Shown here piece by piece: positions 47,508-57,816 of a stretch of 64,000 bases of DNA. A program made the position numbers and the translations under genes. The first letter of the stretch is position 1. Each line of letters starts with the position of its first letter. Source of the stretch: Stratiformator vulcanicus (GTDB taxonomy: Bacteria; Planctomycetota; Planctomycetia; Planctomycetales; Planctomycetaceae); contig NZ_CP036268.1 in NCBI RefSeq assembly GCF_007744515.1, positions 4,517,244-4,581,243 of the forward strand, in the 5' to 3' direction. The notes under the pieces are model-generated. The model did not search any database, was not told the DNA's origin, and saw only the letters and a program-made list of their open reading frames with translations.

Positions 47508-48914
47508 TTAAACTTCGATTTCGTATCCGGCGCGGCGCTCGCGACTGCGCATCGAATCGGCAACTTCGTCTCCGACGACTCTTCCCTGCTCGGCATCCCA
47601 TTGGATCGTCCGATTCAGTCGGACGGCGATGTTCGCCAGGTGACAAGTATTAATCGCCCGATTGTGTGTCCAGACGTCGGAGACCGGTTTCGAGCGCGTC
47701 TTCACACACTCGATGAAGTTCGCCATGTGAGGTGACTTGCCGTAGTCAGCCGGATTCGTTCCGCCATAGACATCGGCAATGGCTCCCTCGGGCAGCGGAT
47801 TGGTCTTTAATTCGTCGACCGCCTGCCCGCTGATTGAACCACGATTGACGAAGATCCGCCCTTCAGTGCCCTCGACGAGAATCCCGTTACGACCGTTGCT
47901 GTGAATCAGCATTTCGACGCCGTTCGGGAAGTCGGCCTTCACGCGGAATTTCAAAGCCGCGTTGTAGCGATCGTTCTGAAGCGGCTGACCATGATCATCC
48001 AAATCGACGGCGTGGACCGCTTCAAGGGGCTCAAGTCGCGTCGGGCCTTGCCCGGGACCATTCTGGTCGATCAGCCATTGGGCGATATCGACGTGATGGG
48101 CACCCCAATCGGTCATCTTCCCGCCGCTGTATTCGTACCACCAGCGGAATTCGTAGTGCCCGTTGGTCAGGGGGCGGGTTTTCTTCGGGCCCTTGTCCGT
48201 CTGCCGAAATTGCTCTTTGAGACGAAATTCGGTCAGCGGAGCCTGCCCGAGCCACTTCTCCCAATTGAGTTCGGCCGGCGCTTCGACTGCCGGGATCGGC
48301 CCGCTATCTCTGACACTGCCGATCGTGCAGGTGACGCGCTTCACCTCTCCGATCCGGCCGGCGCGGACGATCGCGATGGCTTCAAGGAACCGCTGCCCCA
48401 TTTCCGAGCGCTGCTGCGTGCCGACCTGAAACACCCGACCGGTTTCTGCCAGTGCTTTCTCGATCAGCGTGCCTTCTTCGATCGTCAATGTCAGCGGCTT
48501 TTCGCAGTAGACGTCCTTCCCCGCTTTGAGGGCCTCCACTGCGATCTTGGTGTGCCAGTGATCGGTGGTGCCGATCGTGACAATGTCGATGTCGCTACGG
48601 TCGAGAATTTTGCGGTAGTCAGCGACACCTTCGACCGTTGCCCCCTTCTGCCGGCCCTCGACATCCTCTCGCGTTTTCCCGAGACGTCCGCTGTCGAGAT
48701 CGCAGACGGCAGCGACCGAACCGAAGTTCATCGCGTTTCCCATCACCGTCCTGCCACGGCCGCCCAAGCCGATTGAACCGATGACGGGACGCTCCGACGG
48801 CGATGTCTCATCCGCGCGAAGCGACGGCGTCCACCAGTATGGCAGCGCGGCCGTGGCGGCGACCGCGGTACCAGTTTTCAAGAAATCGCGACGGGGGAAT
48901 GCAGATTGACTCAT
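47508..48914 (-). CDS. Tat-exported Gfo/Idh/MocA family oxidoreductase (paralogue)
   Basis: 468 residues from ATG 48914. Twin-arginine signal [18 protein letters not shown], Rossmann motif [40 protein letters not shown], and the [26 protein letters not shown] block. It is closely similar to the downstream gene over its full length, so they arose by tandem duplication. Together they could act as hetero-partners or on related sugars. Transcribed first of the pair; no terminator is seen between them. Confidence 0.93.
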   Translation of the reverse strand: MSQSAFPRRDFLKTGTAVAATAALPYWWTPSLRADETSPSERPVIGSIGLGGRGRTVMGNAMNFGSVAAVCDLDSGRLGKTREDVEGRQKGATVEGVADYRKILDRSDIDIVTIGTTDHWHTKIAVEALKAGKDVYCEKPLTLTIEEGTLIEKALAETGRVFQVGTQQRSEMGQRFLEAIAIVRAGRIGEVKRVTCTIGSVRDSGPIPAVEAPAELNWEKWLGQAPLTEFRLKEQFRQTDKGPKKTRPLTNGHYEFRWWYEYSGGKMTDWGAHHVDIAQWLIDQNGPGQGPTRLEPLEAVHAVDLDDHGQPLQNDRYNAALKFRVKADFPNGVEMLIHSNGRNGILVEGTEGRIFVNRGSISGQAVDELKTNPLPEGAIADVYGGTNPADYGKSPHMANFIECVKTRSKPVSDVWTHNRAINTCHLANIAVRLNRTIQWDAEQGRVVGDEVADSMRSRERRAGYEIEV

Positions 48915-49030
48915 GGCGGAGATCCGACTTCGAACTTCGACGGGCAAATGTCAGCGGGGAGACGGATCATCATGTGTTGATAAGGCCGATGCAAGGGTCG
49001 GCCCAAAGCGATCACCCCATATTTCCGCCG

Positions 49031-49720
49031 TTAGTCTCGCCGAGACGTCAGAATGAAGACGTAATACAGGATGGTCATTGCCACCTGCAGCGTCCCCGCC
49101 ACGTAGGTCCAAGCCGCGGCGTTCAGAACTTTATTGACCGCTGCGGCGCCTTGCTGATCGACAATGTTCATCTCGGTCAACAGCCGCTTCGCCCGGGCCG
49201 AGGCATCGAATTCGACCGGCAGATTGACCAACTGAAAGAACAGCACGGCCCCGTAGCCGACAATCGCCAGCAGCAGGATCGCCGGACCCAGCGGGCCCTT
49301 CGACATGAACATGATCATCAGGCCGACGAACGCCAAAATGCCCGCCAAACCGCCACCGAACGTCGCAGCCGGGACGGCGGCGTTGCGGATTACCAAAGGC
49401 GTGTATTCAAAGGCATCCTGCAGCGCGTGCCCCGCTTCGTGGGCCGCGATGCCGACCGCCGAGGCCGAGTGATTGCGAAACACCTTAGGACTGAGCCGCA
49501 GGACCTTGCCCCGCGGATCGTAGTGATCGGTCAGCATCCCCTGCGTTTCTTCGATCTCCACATTGTGAAGCCCTGCCTCATCGAGAATATGTCGGGCGGC
49601 AGCCGCACCGGAGAGATTCGCCGGGACTTCATCGCCAGCGTGAAACGTCGATTTGACCCGCCACTGCGCCCACATCATCAGCAGGAGCGCGGGCGAGAGA
49701 AACAGCAAATACATTATCAT
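49031..49720 (-). CDS. Zinc metallopeptidase, YugP type
   Basis: 229 residues with four hydrophobic segments. HEAGH in GIAAHEAGHALQ is the zinc site, and the later PVEFDASARAKRLL supplies the third ligand glutamate. The family (PF04298) is a membrane-embedded neutral zinc peptidase of unknown substrate. The first segment (MYLLFLSPALLLMMWAQWR) anchors it. It stands alone after the Gfo/Idh/MocA pair. Confidence 0.92.
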   Translation of the reverse strand: MIMYLLFLSPALLLMMWAQWRVKSTFHAGDEVPANLSGAAAARHILDEAGLHNVEIEETQGMLTDHYDPRGKVLRLSPKVFRNHSASAVGIAAHEAGHALQDAFEYTPLVIRNAAVPAATFGGGLAGILAFVGLMIMFMSKGPLGPAILLLAIVGYGAVLFFQLVNLPVEFDASARAKRLLTEMNIVDQQGAAAVNKVLNAAAWTYVAGTLQVAMTILYYVFILTSRRD

Positions 49721-49939
49721 TTCGGGGATATCTCCATATCAGTTCGCTCGGCGACGTAACGTCATTCAGGCGTCGCCTCGTTATCTTACGGTATTTCACT
49801 CATTTGCGATGGAATTTTTCGCGAATGGTGCCGAGGCCGATCTGGCAGTTGGGCTCCGCAAGCGACCAACGCAGCGATTTTTATGCCGGGCAATGACTGA
49901 TCAGCGTCAAATTTCGATGGCGGACAAGGTTGGCCCGCT

Positions 49940-50941
49940 CTACGGAGGACCGGGCGAGTCGATCTCATAGGCTTGGGCGAGTTTTTGAACGTGCTCGCCG
50001 ACCATGTCGCGGAGTTTGTCGGGCCGAATCACCTCGGCCTCTTTGCCGTAGCCGAGGACCCACCACACGATTTCGGACAGACCGTCGACGGTCACTGAAA
50101 ATTCGATCGAGCCGTCCGGCTTTCGAACAATCTGCTGCGTGCGGTGCCAACGCACCTCAGCCACATTTCCCGCCACTTTGGGGCCGAAACGGATCACAAC
50201 ATCGTGCCGATCGTTCGGTTCGCGGATGAACGACCACGCATCGCCGAAATAGGCTTTGAGGCTGAACCGGGGAGGGATTTCATACGACTCGTCAGTCAGT
50301 TCGGCCTTTCGAATCCGACCGACATTGAACGTCCTGATCTCGTCATGGACCGACGAATGCCCCACGACGTACCAGGCCCGGCGCTGAAAGAAAATTCGGT
50401 ACGGCGAAACCTGCGTCCGGATTTCGCCATCTTCTTCGAAACTATGGTAAGTCAACCGCAGGCATTGCCTCTTGCCGATCGCGTCGATCAGCAACTGGTA
50501 GTGCGCCGGCTCGCCCGCATCGGACCGCGGTGCTTCCAACCGGACCGAAATTCGCTCGACGACCTCGCCCAATTCGTCGCGAATGCTTTCGGGCAGACCG
50601 CTCAGCAATTTGACCGCCGCCGAACGGGCCGCGGCGTGAAATGGGATTCCGCCGTCACCGCCAAGTTCTTCGCACAATAAAAGCAGCGAAAGCGTCTCGG
50701 CGAACGTAAACTCCGCCGGGCGCAAGTACGAACGAACCGGCATCGAGAACCCGCGTCCCTCCTCGTCGTATTCGAGCGGGAGGCCGGCGTCACGCAGCAG
50801 ATTGATATCTCGAAAAATCGTGCGACGGCTCACGCCGCAGAGTTCGGCTAATTCCGCGGCACTTAAAGTCTTTCCGGATTGAAGATAGCTTGCCAGTTGA
50901 AATAAACGAAAGACGCGGCCCGCAGGTTCCATGCAGCTCAT
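49940..50941 (-). CDS. HTH and WYL-domain transcriptional regulator
   Basis: 333 residues. The N-terminal HTH (FRLFQLASYLQSGKTLSAAELAELCGVSRRTIFRDINLLRDAG) is of the HTH_11/DeoR type. The WYL domain is in the middle (CLRLTYHSFEEDGEIRTQVSPYRIFFQRRAWYVVGHS) and the WCX-like C-terminus ends in EVIRPDKLRDMVGEH. WYL proteins bind nucleic acid or nucleotide ligands and regulate stress, phage-defence or metabolic genes. No defence genes are next to it. ATG 50941, or ATG 50932 three codons later. Confidence 0.92.
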   Translation of the reverse strand: MSCMEPAGRVFRLFQLASYLQSGKTLSAAELAELCGVSRRTIFRDINLLRDAGLPLEYDEEGRGFSMPVRSYLRPAEFTFAETLSLLLLCEELGGDGGIPFHAAARSAAVKLLSGLPESIRDELGEVVERISVRLEAPRSDAGEPAHYQLLIDAIGKRQCLRLTYHSFEEDGEIRTQVSPYRIFFQRRAWYVVGHSSVHDEIRTFNVGRIRKAELTDESYEIPPRFSLKAYFGDAWSFIREPNDRHDVVIRFGPKVAGNVAEVRWHRTQQIVRKPDGSIEFSVTVDGLSEIVWWVLGYGKEAEVIRPDKLRDMVGEHVQKLAQAYEIDSPGPP

Positions 50942-51065
50942 TCTCTGTGAAGAAGCGGCTTATCGCGGAAGGGACGCCAAATCCTGACGTGCGGATTTGA
51001 CGCTTCCTTCCGGGTGAGCAGTTCATGCCCCCGATAGGTAATAGCACGGGGTCGAGTGCAGGACC

Positions 51066-53627
51066 TTACTTAGCCCGCCACGTGTCCGTTTTCCAGTCAG
51101 GACCGAACGATCGCTCATTATGATCGTTCGAAGACTGCATATCAGAGGTCGCCGTGGTGAAGGAACGCGAATCACTTCGGGCTCCCTCGACTGGCCCGGC
51201 CGAAATTTTCTGAATGACATCCGATTCGGTCTCGCCGCCGGGCTTCGTCGAGGCGAAATCGCTCGGAGTGAAGTCGGCCCTCTCCACCGCACCGGTCGAT
51301 CCCGCCGACTCCAACTCTGCAAAAGGATTCATTCGGCTCGCAGTCCGCAGTTTTAGCGGCCCGTACGCTTGGGGACCGGCAGGGGCACGCTCGGCATCTT
51401 CCGGAGCCGGGATGGCCGGCGGAGCGAACGGCACGGCGTCCTCAGAGGCAGCAGGGGTTTCGTCGAACGGGTCCGTTTCGAAATCGAGGGCCGGGTCGAC
51501 CTCATTGGCGTTCATCGGAACCGGCTGCTCGTCTTCCGTAGCGGGAGGAGGCAATTCATCCGGCTCCAGCGGTGACGGCGGCAGGGGAGCCTCGTCAATC
51601 GTCGGTCCCACTTCCGGAACGACGAGCACGCGGCTGTCGTCGGGAATCGCGAATGCTTCGGGAGCGTTCTTGAGCAGCGGGTTAGGAATCCCGTGGCTGC
51701 GTTCCCAAGCCTTTCGCAAGGCTTGCTTATAGGCCTTCGGTTGCCAACCCCCTTCGGCCAGTCGGATGTTGTTCCAATCGAGCAGCGTCCCCTTGGCGAA
51801 TTCCAACTGTGCGATCGCCTGGTTATAGCTGACCAGACTCGTGAAGTAAGAACTCTCGGCTTGAGCGAGACTCGACTGCGCCCGCAACACTTCGTCGAGC
51901 GTGACCGTTCCGGCACGGTACTCTTCTTCGAACAACTCGACCCGTCGCTTCGCCGCAATTCGGCGGTTGAAGTTCGTTTGGGCCGTTTGATATTGCAGCG
52001 CGACCTGCTGAATCGCGTCGGCCACTTCATGGCTGATGTCCTGCTCCTGCACGGAAAGCACTTTTCTCGCCTTCGATATTTGAAGTTCGAGATTCCGTTT
52101 TTGGGCGTGAGCCTGACGCAACCCAAGGGGCACGGCGAACTCCATCCCCAACGTCCACTGCGTTTGATCGTTTCGCAGCAGGGTGGCGTAGGCATCATCG
52201 AACGGGCCGGTGTTGGCCTTATTGATTAAGTCATCGCCGAATGCGTTGACCCGATAGCCGGCAAAGACGTCGAACGAGGGCTGTACCAAATTCAATGCCG
52301 CCCGCAACTGATAGTCGAGGCTCTTAATCCGCCACTTCTGCTGGCGCAGTTCGGTGCGGAACATGATGCCCTCGGTCACGCACGTTTGCCACTCGGGAAC
52401 AAGTTCGGCGGTTGAGGGTTCGTCGATCGGCCGAATCACGCGGCCGTCGTTGACCACGAGACCGAGCAGCCGTCGCAATTCCGACTCGTTCGTATAAATG
52501 TTATTAAGCGCCTGCTCGACGAGCGCCCGGGTTTCGAAGTAGAAGTCGCGGGCCTGTGCTTCGTCTGCGGGTCGGAATCCTTGGACGCCGCCGATCTCAA
52601 GCCGCGCTTTCGATTCCCGCCAGCTCCGCAGGGCACTGTTGCGCTGCTGCAGGGCGGTTTCGTAATTGCGATAGTCGAGATAGAGGTCCCAGTAGGTATC
52701 TTCGACGCTCTTAAGCAGGTCACGCGTTGCAAGTTCGAATTCGGCGATCGTGATGTCGTTGTTGATCCGTGCGATCACGACACCGTTGGCGACCCCGTTG
52801 ACGACCCGTGTGATGCCCTGAGCCGCGCCGACCGCACCAAAGGCATTTCCCGCGGGGCCGGCGATTCGGTTGAAATCGACGCCGCCGCCGGCAAGCAGTG
52901 GCTGCCGGGCTTCAATCCCGATATTCCCGGTATAGACCGAAGGAAAGATCTGAGCCGGCGAGAATGTGTTGTTACCGTCGTAGTTCCAATTGTGACTGAC
53001 CTCGATCACGCCACCGGTCGCCACCGTCTTTTGAATGGCCGCGTTGAACTGGGCCGTCTCATTGACAAGTTCGAAGGGCGTTGCGATTCCGGGCAAACCG
53101 GCGATGAAGGAGTTGTTGACGATTTGCTCGTTTCGGCCCCAGGTCATGGACGTCGTGAAGTCGGCATCGAAGTCGGAGAGTGCCGCCTCGACACCGCGAT
53201 TGCCGATCACGTTCGAATTCTGAATCGCCGGATCGTAGACACTCGGATTATTGTTGGCCGCGGCGAGTGACGTTGTATTAAGACCGAATGTTCCAACCGC
53301 CCCACGTGATGCCGAGGAAATGCGAATCACCTCATTGTTCTGCAGCGCGATGCCGATCGCCTCCTGCAGCGTGAGGTCCCAGATTTCGTCTTTGCGTCGA
53401 TTTCGCACCGTCCGAGGCTCGAGACTACTCAGCGCATCGCTGGGGTCCCCCTCCGTGGCGAACGGGTAATCGACGTCGAGTTCGCTGTCCTCGTACGAAG
53501 TCAGCTTCGCTTGACCGAGGTATGTCAGCTTCGGCTCGGCCGTCGAGCAACCGACGGCCAGGGCGCACATGGCGACCCCCGCGCAAGCGGCCCCGAGAAG
53601 CTGTCTGTTACCGATGCGGCGTGGCAT
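51066..53627 (-). CDS. TolC-family outer membrane efflux lipoprotein with long C-terminal tail
   Basis: 853 residues, much longer than the usual 450-500. A lipoprotein signal peptide (LLGAACAGVAMCALAVGC) is followed by a TolC-type domain with two repeats of outer-membrane-factor helices (LTLQEAIGIALQNN, RDLLKSVEDTYWDLYLDYRNYETALQQ, then LELQISKARKV and NFNRRIAAKRRVELFEEEYRAGTVTLDEVLRAQSSLAQAES). A loop of about 100 residues after residue 120 is extra. The last 220 residues are proline/glutamate-rich and disordered-looking. It forms a trimeric outer-membrane channel. It is the only channel in the window and could serve the RND pump 8 kb away. Confidence 0.9.
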   Translation of the reverse strand: MPRRIGNRQLLGAACAGVAMCALAVGCSTAEPKLTYLGQAKLTSYEDSELDVDYPFATEGDPSDALSSLEPRTVRNRRKDEIWDLTLQEAIGIALQNNEVIRISSASRGAVGTFGLNTTSLAAANNNPSVYDPAIQNSNVIGNRGVEAALSDFDADFTTSMTWGRNEQIVNNSFIAGLPGIATPFELVNETAQFNAAIQKTVATGGVIEVSHNWNYDGNNTFSPAQIFPSVYTGNIGIEARQPLLAGGGVDFNRIAGPAGNAFGAVGAAQGITRVVNGVANGVVIARINNDITIAEFELATRDLLKSVEDTYWDLYLDYRNYETALQQRNSALRSWRESKARLEIGGVQGFRPADEAQARDFYFETRALVEQALNNIYTNESELRRLLGLVVNDGRVIRPIDEPSTAELVPEWQTCVTEGIMFRTELRQQKWRIKSLDYQLRAALNLVQPSFDVFAGYRVNAFGDDLINKANTGPFDDAYATLLRNDQTQWTLGMEFAVPLGLRQAHAQKRNLELQISKARKVLSVQEQDISHEVADAIQQVALQYQTAQTNFNRRIAAKRRVELFEEEYRAGTVTLDEVLRAQSSLAQAESSYFTSLVSYNQAIAQLEFAKGTLLDWNNIRLAEGGWQPKAYKQALRKAWERSHGIPNPLLKNAPEAFAIPDDSRVLVVPEVGPTIDEAPLPPSPLEPDELPPPATEDEQPVPMNANEVDPALDFETDPFDETPAASEDAVPFAPPAIPAPEDAERAPAGPQAYGPLKLRTASRMNPFAELESAGSTGAVERADFTPSDFASTKPGGETESDVIQKISAGPVEGARSDSRSFTTATSDMQSSNDHNERSFGPDWKTDTWRAK

Positions 53628-53972
53628 GGTCGTTCCTTCGTCGCCGCGTGGCTGCGGCGTCAGAGGCAGGATGTTCGATCAGCGGGCCGACTCGTCTGCC
53701 TGATGGTTGGCAACGGAGGATTTCACGGCGTGAGTGCCGCGCAACCCGGACGGTCCGCATCCTGCCTATCGACGGATCGATCGGCACGGATTGAATACTT
53801 CGTACGATCGTTACGCGAAGATTCATCGGTCCGGCAGTCATAACCGGAAAGGTCGGTGCCATGATCGGCGCGCCGACTATGATTCCCCGAAGGAGCTAGA
53901 AGCAAGGAGTCGGTCGTTCGCAGCCGAACCTTTGACGAACGGAGCCCGCCTCTCAATTAAAGAAAGTGAGTG
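53628..53972. promoter_or_regulatory. Divergent promoter region of the TolC and DUF427 genes
   Basis: 345 bases between divergent starts. No open frame of note, no repeat found elsewhere in the window, no clear terminator. It ends with a GAAAGTGAGTG stretch just before ATG 53973. Confidence 0.4.
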
Positions 53973-54470
53973 ATGCTGCACCCTCAACGAATTGAACCGG
54001 GGCCCGGCCAGGAATCAGTCTGGGATTACCCGCGCCCGCCCCGGCTTGAATCAGTCCCACAGCGACTGCTCGTTCGCTTTGCGGGCGAAGTCATCGCGGA
54101 GACGACCCGCGGCTATCGGGTTCTCGAAACGAGCCACCCGCCGGTCTATTATTTCCCACCAGATGACGTGCAGAGCGACTTCATCGTTCCGGTCGACGGA
54201 ACGACCCACTGCGAATGGAAGGGCCGGGCTGCTTACTTCGACGTCCGCGTCGGAGAGCAGGTTGCCGAGCGGGTCGCCTACAGTTACCCCGCCCCGGTCG
54301 CCCGCTTCGAGGCGATTACAGACTACCTCTCGTTTTACGCCGGTCCAATGGACGAATGCCACGTCGGTGACGAGATCGTCGAACCCCAACCCGGCGACTT
54401 CTACAGCGGCTGGATCACACCCGACATCGTCGGCCCAATCAAAGGCGGCCCGGGGTCGAGGGGGTGGTGA
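53973..54470 (+). CDS. DUF427 domain protein
   Basis: 165 residues from ATG 53973. The DUF427 pattern is present: RFAGEVIAETTRGYRVLETSHPPVYYFPPDDV, then HCEWKGRAAYFDV and ARFEAITDYLSFYAG. The family is a small beta-barrel-like domain of unknown biochemistry found singly or fused to sensor domains. No signal peptide. The last 45 residues are C-terminal of the domain and rich in glycine and proline. Confidence 0.9.
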   Translation: MLHPQRIEPGPGQESVWDYPRPPRLESVPQRLLVRFAGEVIAETTRGYRVLETSHPPVYYFPPDDVQSDFIVPVDGTTHCEWKGRAAYFDVRVGEQVAERVAYSYPAPVARFEAITDYLSFYAGPMDECHVGDEIVEPQPGDFYSGWITPDIVGPIKGGPGSRGW

Positions 54471-54497
54471 CGCACTCTTCGGCGGAGCGGGCAGCCC

Positions 54498-54878
54498 TCA
54501 CGCGTAGCGATTAAATCCGAGCAGACTGAGCATTACTGCCGTGCAGACAAGATAGATCGCCGTCATAAAAACCACGAGGATCGGCGTAACGACAAGCATG
54601 ATCGCTCGGCCGCCACGCGTGTTCGCGCGCTCTTTCAGTACCGCGTCCCACCCGACGAACGTCGCGATGCCCATCGCAATGATTGGCCCGTAGAAAAACG
54701 CGTAATCACCAACGGTCCAATTGTTTTGTTGGCCGAAGCCGGTCGGGGCGGGAATGACGTGCTTCAGCATAAAGCAAAAACTCGTCACCAGCGGACCGCC
54801 CAGAACGGCCACGAACCAGATGTGAGACCACCATCCCTCGGCGGCTGTTGTCGAATCGGCATCGGTTGCGTTCATCAT
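54498..54878 (-). CDS. Unknown three-segment membrane protein
   Basis: 126 residues with three hydrophobic segments (HIWFVAVLGGPLVTSFCFML, YAFFYGPIIAMGIATFVGW, IMLVVTPILVVFMTAIYLVCTAVML). No known family. ATG 54878; a second ATG directly follows. Convergent with the DUF427 gene. Confidence 0.6.
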   Translation of the reverse strand: MMNATDADSTTAAEGWWSHIWFVAVLGGPLVTSFCFMLKHVIPAPTGFGQQNNWTVGDYAFFYGPIIAMGIATFVGWDAVLKERANTRGGRAIMLVVTPILVVFMTAIYLVCTAVMLSLLGFNRYA

Positions 54879-55112
54879 AACTCTCTGTTGGGGCGCGAAG
54901 GACCGTCAGAGTTCTCGGTCGGCCGGTTCGACTGTTGGATCGAGTCAAACCTTCAATTTCGGGCCGGCGTCGTTGTCGCCAGCGACTCGTGACGCCACAA
55001 TCCGTCGAAGTCTTACATCCGCTGTGGCTTCACTTATTGAACGATGCTTAAGTGACCGAAGCCACATCAATGCGGCACGCCCGCCGCCAATTTCCTTGGA
55101 GCGAACGATTCG

Positions 55113-55274
55113 ATGGAAGTCATCTTCGGCGGACTGATCTTCGGCGGGCTGCTCACGATCGCCGGTGCCGTCGCAATGACCGTGCGGCCCCTCTACTCGA
55201 TCGCCGAGGCACTGCAAGCAATCTCGCAGTCATCGAGAACGAACAAAGACGAACCTGAAAAGCGGACTAATTAA
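55113..55274 (+). CDS. Small single-pass membrane protein
   Basis: 53 residues, ATG 55113 to TAA 55274. It begins MEVIFGGLIFGGLLTIAGA, one glycine-rich hydrophobic segment, then a polar tail ending KDEPEKRTN. A GGAG lies about 13 bases upstream. It overlaps the end of the radical SAM gene by four bases. Function unknown. Confidence 0.45.
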   Translation: MEVIFGGLIFGGLLTIAGAVAMTVRPLYSIAEALQAISQSSRTNKDEPEKRTN

Positions 55275-56518
55275 CCCGCCCCCTGCTCCACCGGTTCGGG
55301 CTTCGGTTCTTGCTCCGGTTCGATATCGAGATCGATCAACGCTGGCGCGTTCGGGACGGCATCTTCGGGCGCGACGAGTTCCGGTGAGGCGAAACCTTCG
55401 ACCGATTGCACGCCTTTCGCCCTACTCGGCCGACCGGGGAGGATCGACTCTTTAAGCAGGTCGAGCGTGTAGATCGCGCTCGGCAGGACTTCACATTCGG
55501 CCCAGCAGCCGGGGCAGGCTCGGACCCAGTCGCGTTGCTGCCTAAAGCGGGCGCTCTCCCAGATCTCTTTGAAGCTCTGCTCCTTCAGATTACCGGCGAC
55601 CTTGCTGTTGAACTGGCACGTCGGAATATCGCCATTGGGAAATAGCCGCAGGTGCGCATTGAGGGCCACACACTTGGGGTTCGGCACGCCCCCCTCCCCC
55701 AATAGCCGGTTCTTAATTCCTCGCAGATAATACTTCTTCGCCAACCGTTCGACGAACGGCAGCGACTTCATGTCTTTTTCGACCTCGCCGATCAATTCGC
55801 GAACGTTGTCGTCGGTGAATTCGCCGAAGGTCGAAAACTCACCGAATTGCGTCGGCGCGACATCCACGTTCTTTTCGATGTTATAGGTCGCGCTCACGTC
55901 ATATGCCATGACCATCTGATGCCGGACGCCGAGCGGCCGGAGCACTTCCCGCAACTGTCGATATTGCTCGATCCCGTCGGCGTCGACGATCGTCTGATTC
56001 ACGGCAAGCTTAATATTCAGCTCTTTTCGCCGCCCGGCCAGAATCGTCAGTGTTTTTAATGCCGCCTTATAGGCGATGTTCGAGCCACGAATGTGATTGT
56101 GCTTCTCGCCCACGCCGTCGAGTGAAATCAGGACTTCGAGCGGAATCTTCTTCGGCCGCTGCTCGCAGAATTTCACGATCCGGTCGGTGAGAAAACCGTT
56201 CGTCGTGATGTGAATTAAGAGTGGCTTGAGCTTTTCTTCGGCGAGGCGGTAGAGCTCCGGGAAGTCCTTGCGCACGAACGGCTCGCCACCGGTGAGGCGA
56301 ACGGCGTCCATCGTGGGCAGGTCGTCGAAGATGCGGCTGACCTCGTCGACCGTCAGGTCTCCCTCGGTCGGCATCTTCCACGAGTCGCACATGATGCAAC
56401 GCGCGTTGCATCCGAATGTGACGGTGTAGGTTAAGAATCGCGGTCGGTCATCGAGCCGACGTTGATTCTTATAGACTGCTCGGGCAAAGCCGCCCGCTCG
56501 TAACAGGGTTCGAAACAT
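55271..56518 (-). CDS. Radical SAM protein with SPASM-like C-terminal cysteines
   Basis: 415 residues. CNARCIMC is the C-x3-C-x2-C iron-sulfur motif; LTGGEPFVRKDF is the SAM-binding GGE motif. A C-terminal region with a cysteine in NPKCVALNA, then TCQF and ACPGCWAEC, looks like an auxiliary cluster domain (SPASM/twitch). The last 45 residues are acidic and proline-rich. It follows a glycosyltransferase and an LpxH-like phosphatase in the same direction, suggesting modification of a lipid or glycan. Relatives include peptide-maturase-like and hopanoid HpnH-type enzymes; the substrate cannot be decided. Confidence 0.88.
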   Translation of the reverse strand: MFRTLLRAGGFARAVYKNQRRLDDRPRFLTYTVTFGCNARCIMCDSWKMPTEGDLTVDEVSRIFDDLPTMDAVRLTGGEPFVRKDFPELYRLAEEKLKPLLIHITTNGFLTDRIVKFCEQRPKKIPLEVLISLDGVGEKHNHIRGSNIAYKAALKTLTILAGRRKELNIKLAVNQTIVDADGIEQYRQLREVLRPLGVRHQMVMAYDVSATYNIEKNVDVAPTQFGEFSTFGEFTDDNVRELIGEVEKDMKSLPFVERLAKKYYLRGIKNRLLGEGGVPNPKCVALNAHLRLFPNGDIPTCQFNSKVAGNLKEQSFKEIWESARFRQQRDWVRACPGCWAECEVLPSAIYTLDLLKESILPGRPSRAKGVQSVEGFASPELVAPEDAVPNAPALIDLDIEPEQEPKPEPVEQGAG

Positions 56519-56652
56519 ATTCTTGAATATCTATCTTGCTTGCGATTTCTTCTTAGCTTGTGACTGCGGGCCAGTGGAAACGACTCTAGAAGCGAGAAGA
56601 GATGAGCGAGAAGCGACGTTCCCATCTTTCGCCTCGCTCAACGCTTCTTGCG

Positions 56653-57774
56653 TCATCCCGCCACCGGGACTGCCTTTGGGGAAACGGGAGGTTTAATCGT
56701 ACCGGCGATGCGGCCCAGAACGCGGCGAACGGCTTCGACCGCGCGCTCATTACCGCAGTAACGGTTGGGGTCGACAATTTCAGCCCGCAGGTCGGGGACG
56801 CGTTCGATGAAATCGCCGAGTCGATCGGCATTGAACTGCCCGACGCGGACCCAGTCGCCGCCCCCTTCACGTTTCAAGAAGTGGGCATTAATGAATTGCT
56901 CGAAGTTGTTCGGCTCCGGCATCGCAAGTACTGGCTTTCGCAGGTAGAGCGCCTCGCCGACAAGTTGATTTCCCGCGTTCGAAATTAACGCCGAGCATGA
57001 TGCCAGATCTGCGAGGAAGCCGCTGTCGCTGATCGGTCGATAGATGATATTTCCGTCCGCCGGCTTTTCGCCGAGGCCGTAGAGCCGGACTTCTTTACCG
57101 CAGCGCCGCAGCGCCTCGAGCACGTGCGGGTGAGCGAACCGTCTGAGATAGACGAGCAAATGCCCCGCATCGCTCGCTTCGGCGTTCAACACCTCGGTTC
57201 GCATCAGATTGCCGACCTGCGTGACGATGTCGCGAAACTTCGGCCGCAGCGGCGGATCGTAAAAAGACGAGACAATCAGTTCCGTCGCGTTGGGACAGAA
57301 CAGATTGACGAGCGGCGCCGTTGCGGTCGCACGGGCTCGCAGGTGCCACGGAATTCCGGCCAGATCGTCGACGATCAGGAAGTGCTGGTGATTGATGCTG
57401 ACGACCGGAACCCCGGCCCGCTCGGCCGCCCTCGGCAACGCCGGTTCGAAGTCTGTCAGAACGAGATCGGCCCCGGCATCTCGCAGCCGACGCTCGAAGT
57501 CGCGAACAAGCGCGGGTAGTTGCCACAGATAGGCCGCGGCCCCGCGAGCCGTGCGCGGCAGGTTCAGCCTTCGATCGTAATAGTGAAACAGCAGTCCCGG
57601 CACTCGATGCACTTCGACGTCGGACTGCGCATACAGCGGGGCGAGGAAATCGTAGGCCGCCTCGGGGGCGAGCAATACGATACGGTGCTCGTGACGGAGC
57701 GATTCGACGATCGCCCGCACTCGCGTGGCGTGCCCTCGGCCTTCTCCGGCCATGCTGTAGAAGATCGTCGCCAT
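56653..57774 (-). CDS. Glycosyltransferase, MurG/GT28-like fold
   Basis: 373 residues from ATG 57774. The N-terminal IFYSMAGEGRGHATRVRAIVESLR has the GEGRGH motif of GT-B enzymes that act on lipid acceptors. The C-terminal SALISNAGNQLVGEALYLRKPVLAMPEPNNFEQFINAHFL matches the sugar-nucleotide-binding end of such enzymes (GGxxxxxEAL, PxxxxxEQ). It belongs with the radical SAM and LpxH-like genes on the same strand. A cell-surface glycolipid step is likely; the sugar is unknown. Confidence 0.85.
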   Translation of the reverse strand: MATIFYSMAGEGRGHATRVRAIVESLRHEHRIVLLAPEAAYDFLAPLYAQSDVEVHRVPGLLFHYYDRRLNLPRTARGAAAYLWQLPALVRDFERRLRDAGADLVLTDFEPALPRAAERAGVPVVSINHQHFLIVDDLAGIPWHLRARATATAPLVNLFCPNATELIVSSFYDPPLRPKFRDIVTQVGNLMRTEVLNAEASDAGHLLVYLRRFAHPHVLEALRRCGKEVRLYGLGEKPADGNIIYRPISDSGFLADLASCSALISNAGNQLVGEALYLRKPVLAMPEPNNFEQFINAHFLKREGGGDWVRVGQFNADRLGDFIERVPDLRAEIVDPNRYCGNERAVEAVRRVLGRIAGTIKPPVSPKAVPVAG

Positions 57775-57816
57775 CGGATTCCCTGGGTCGACCACTCAGC
57801 GTCCTTGCCCGGCAGT

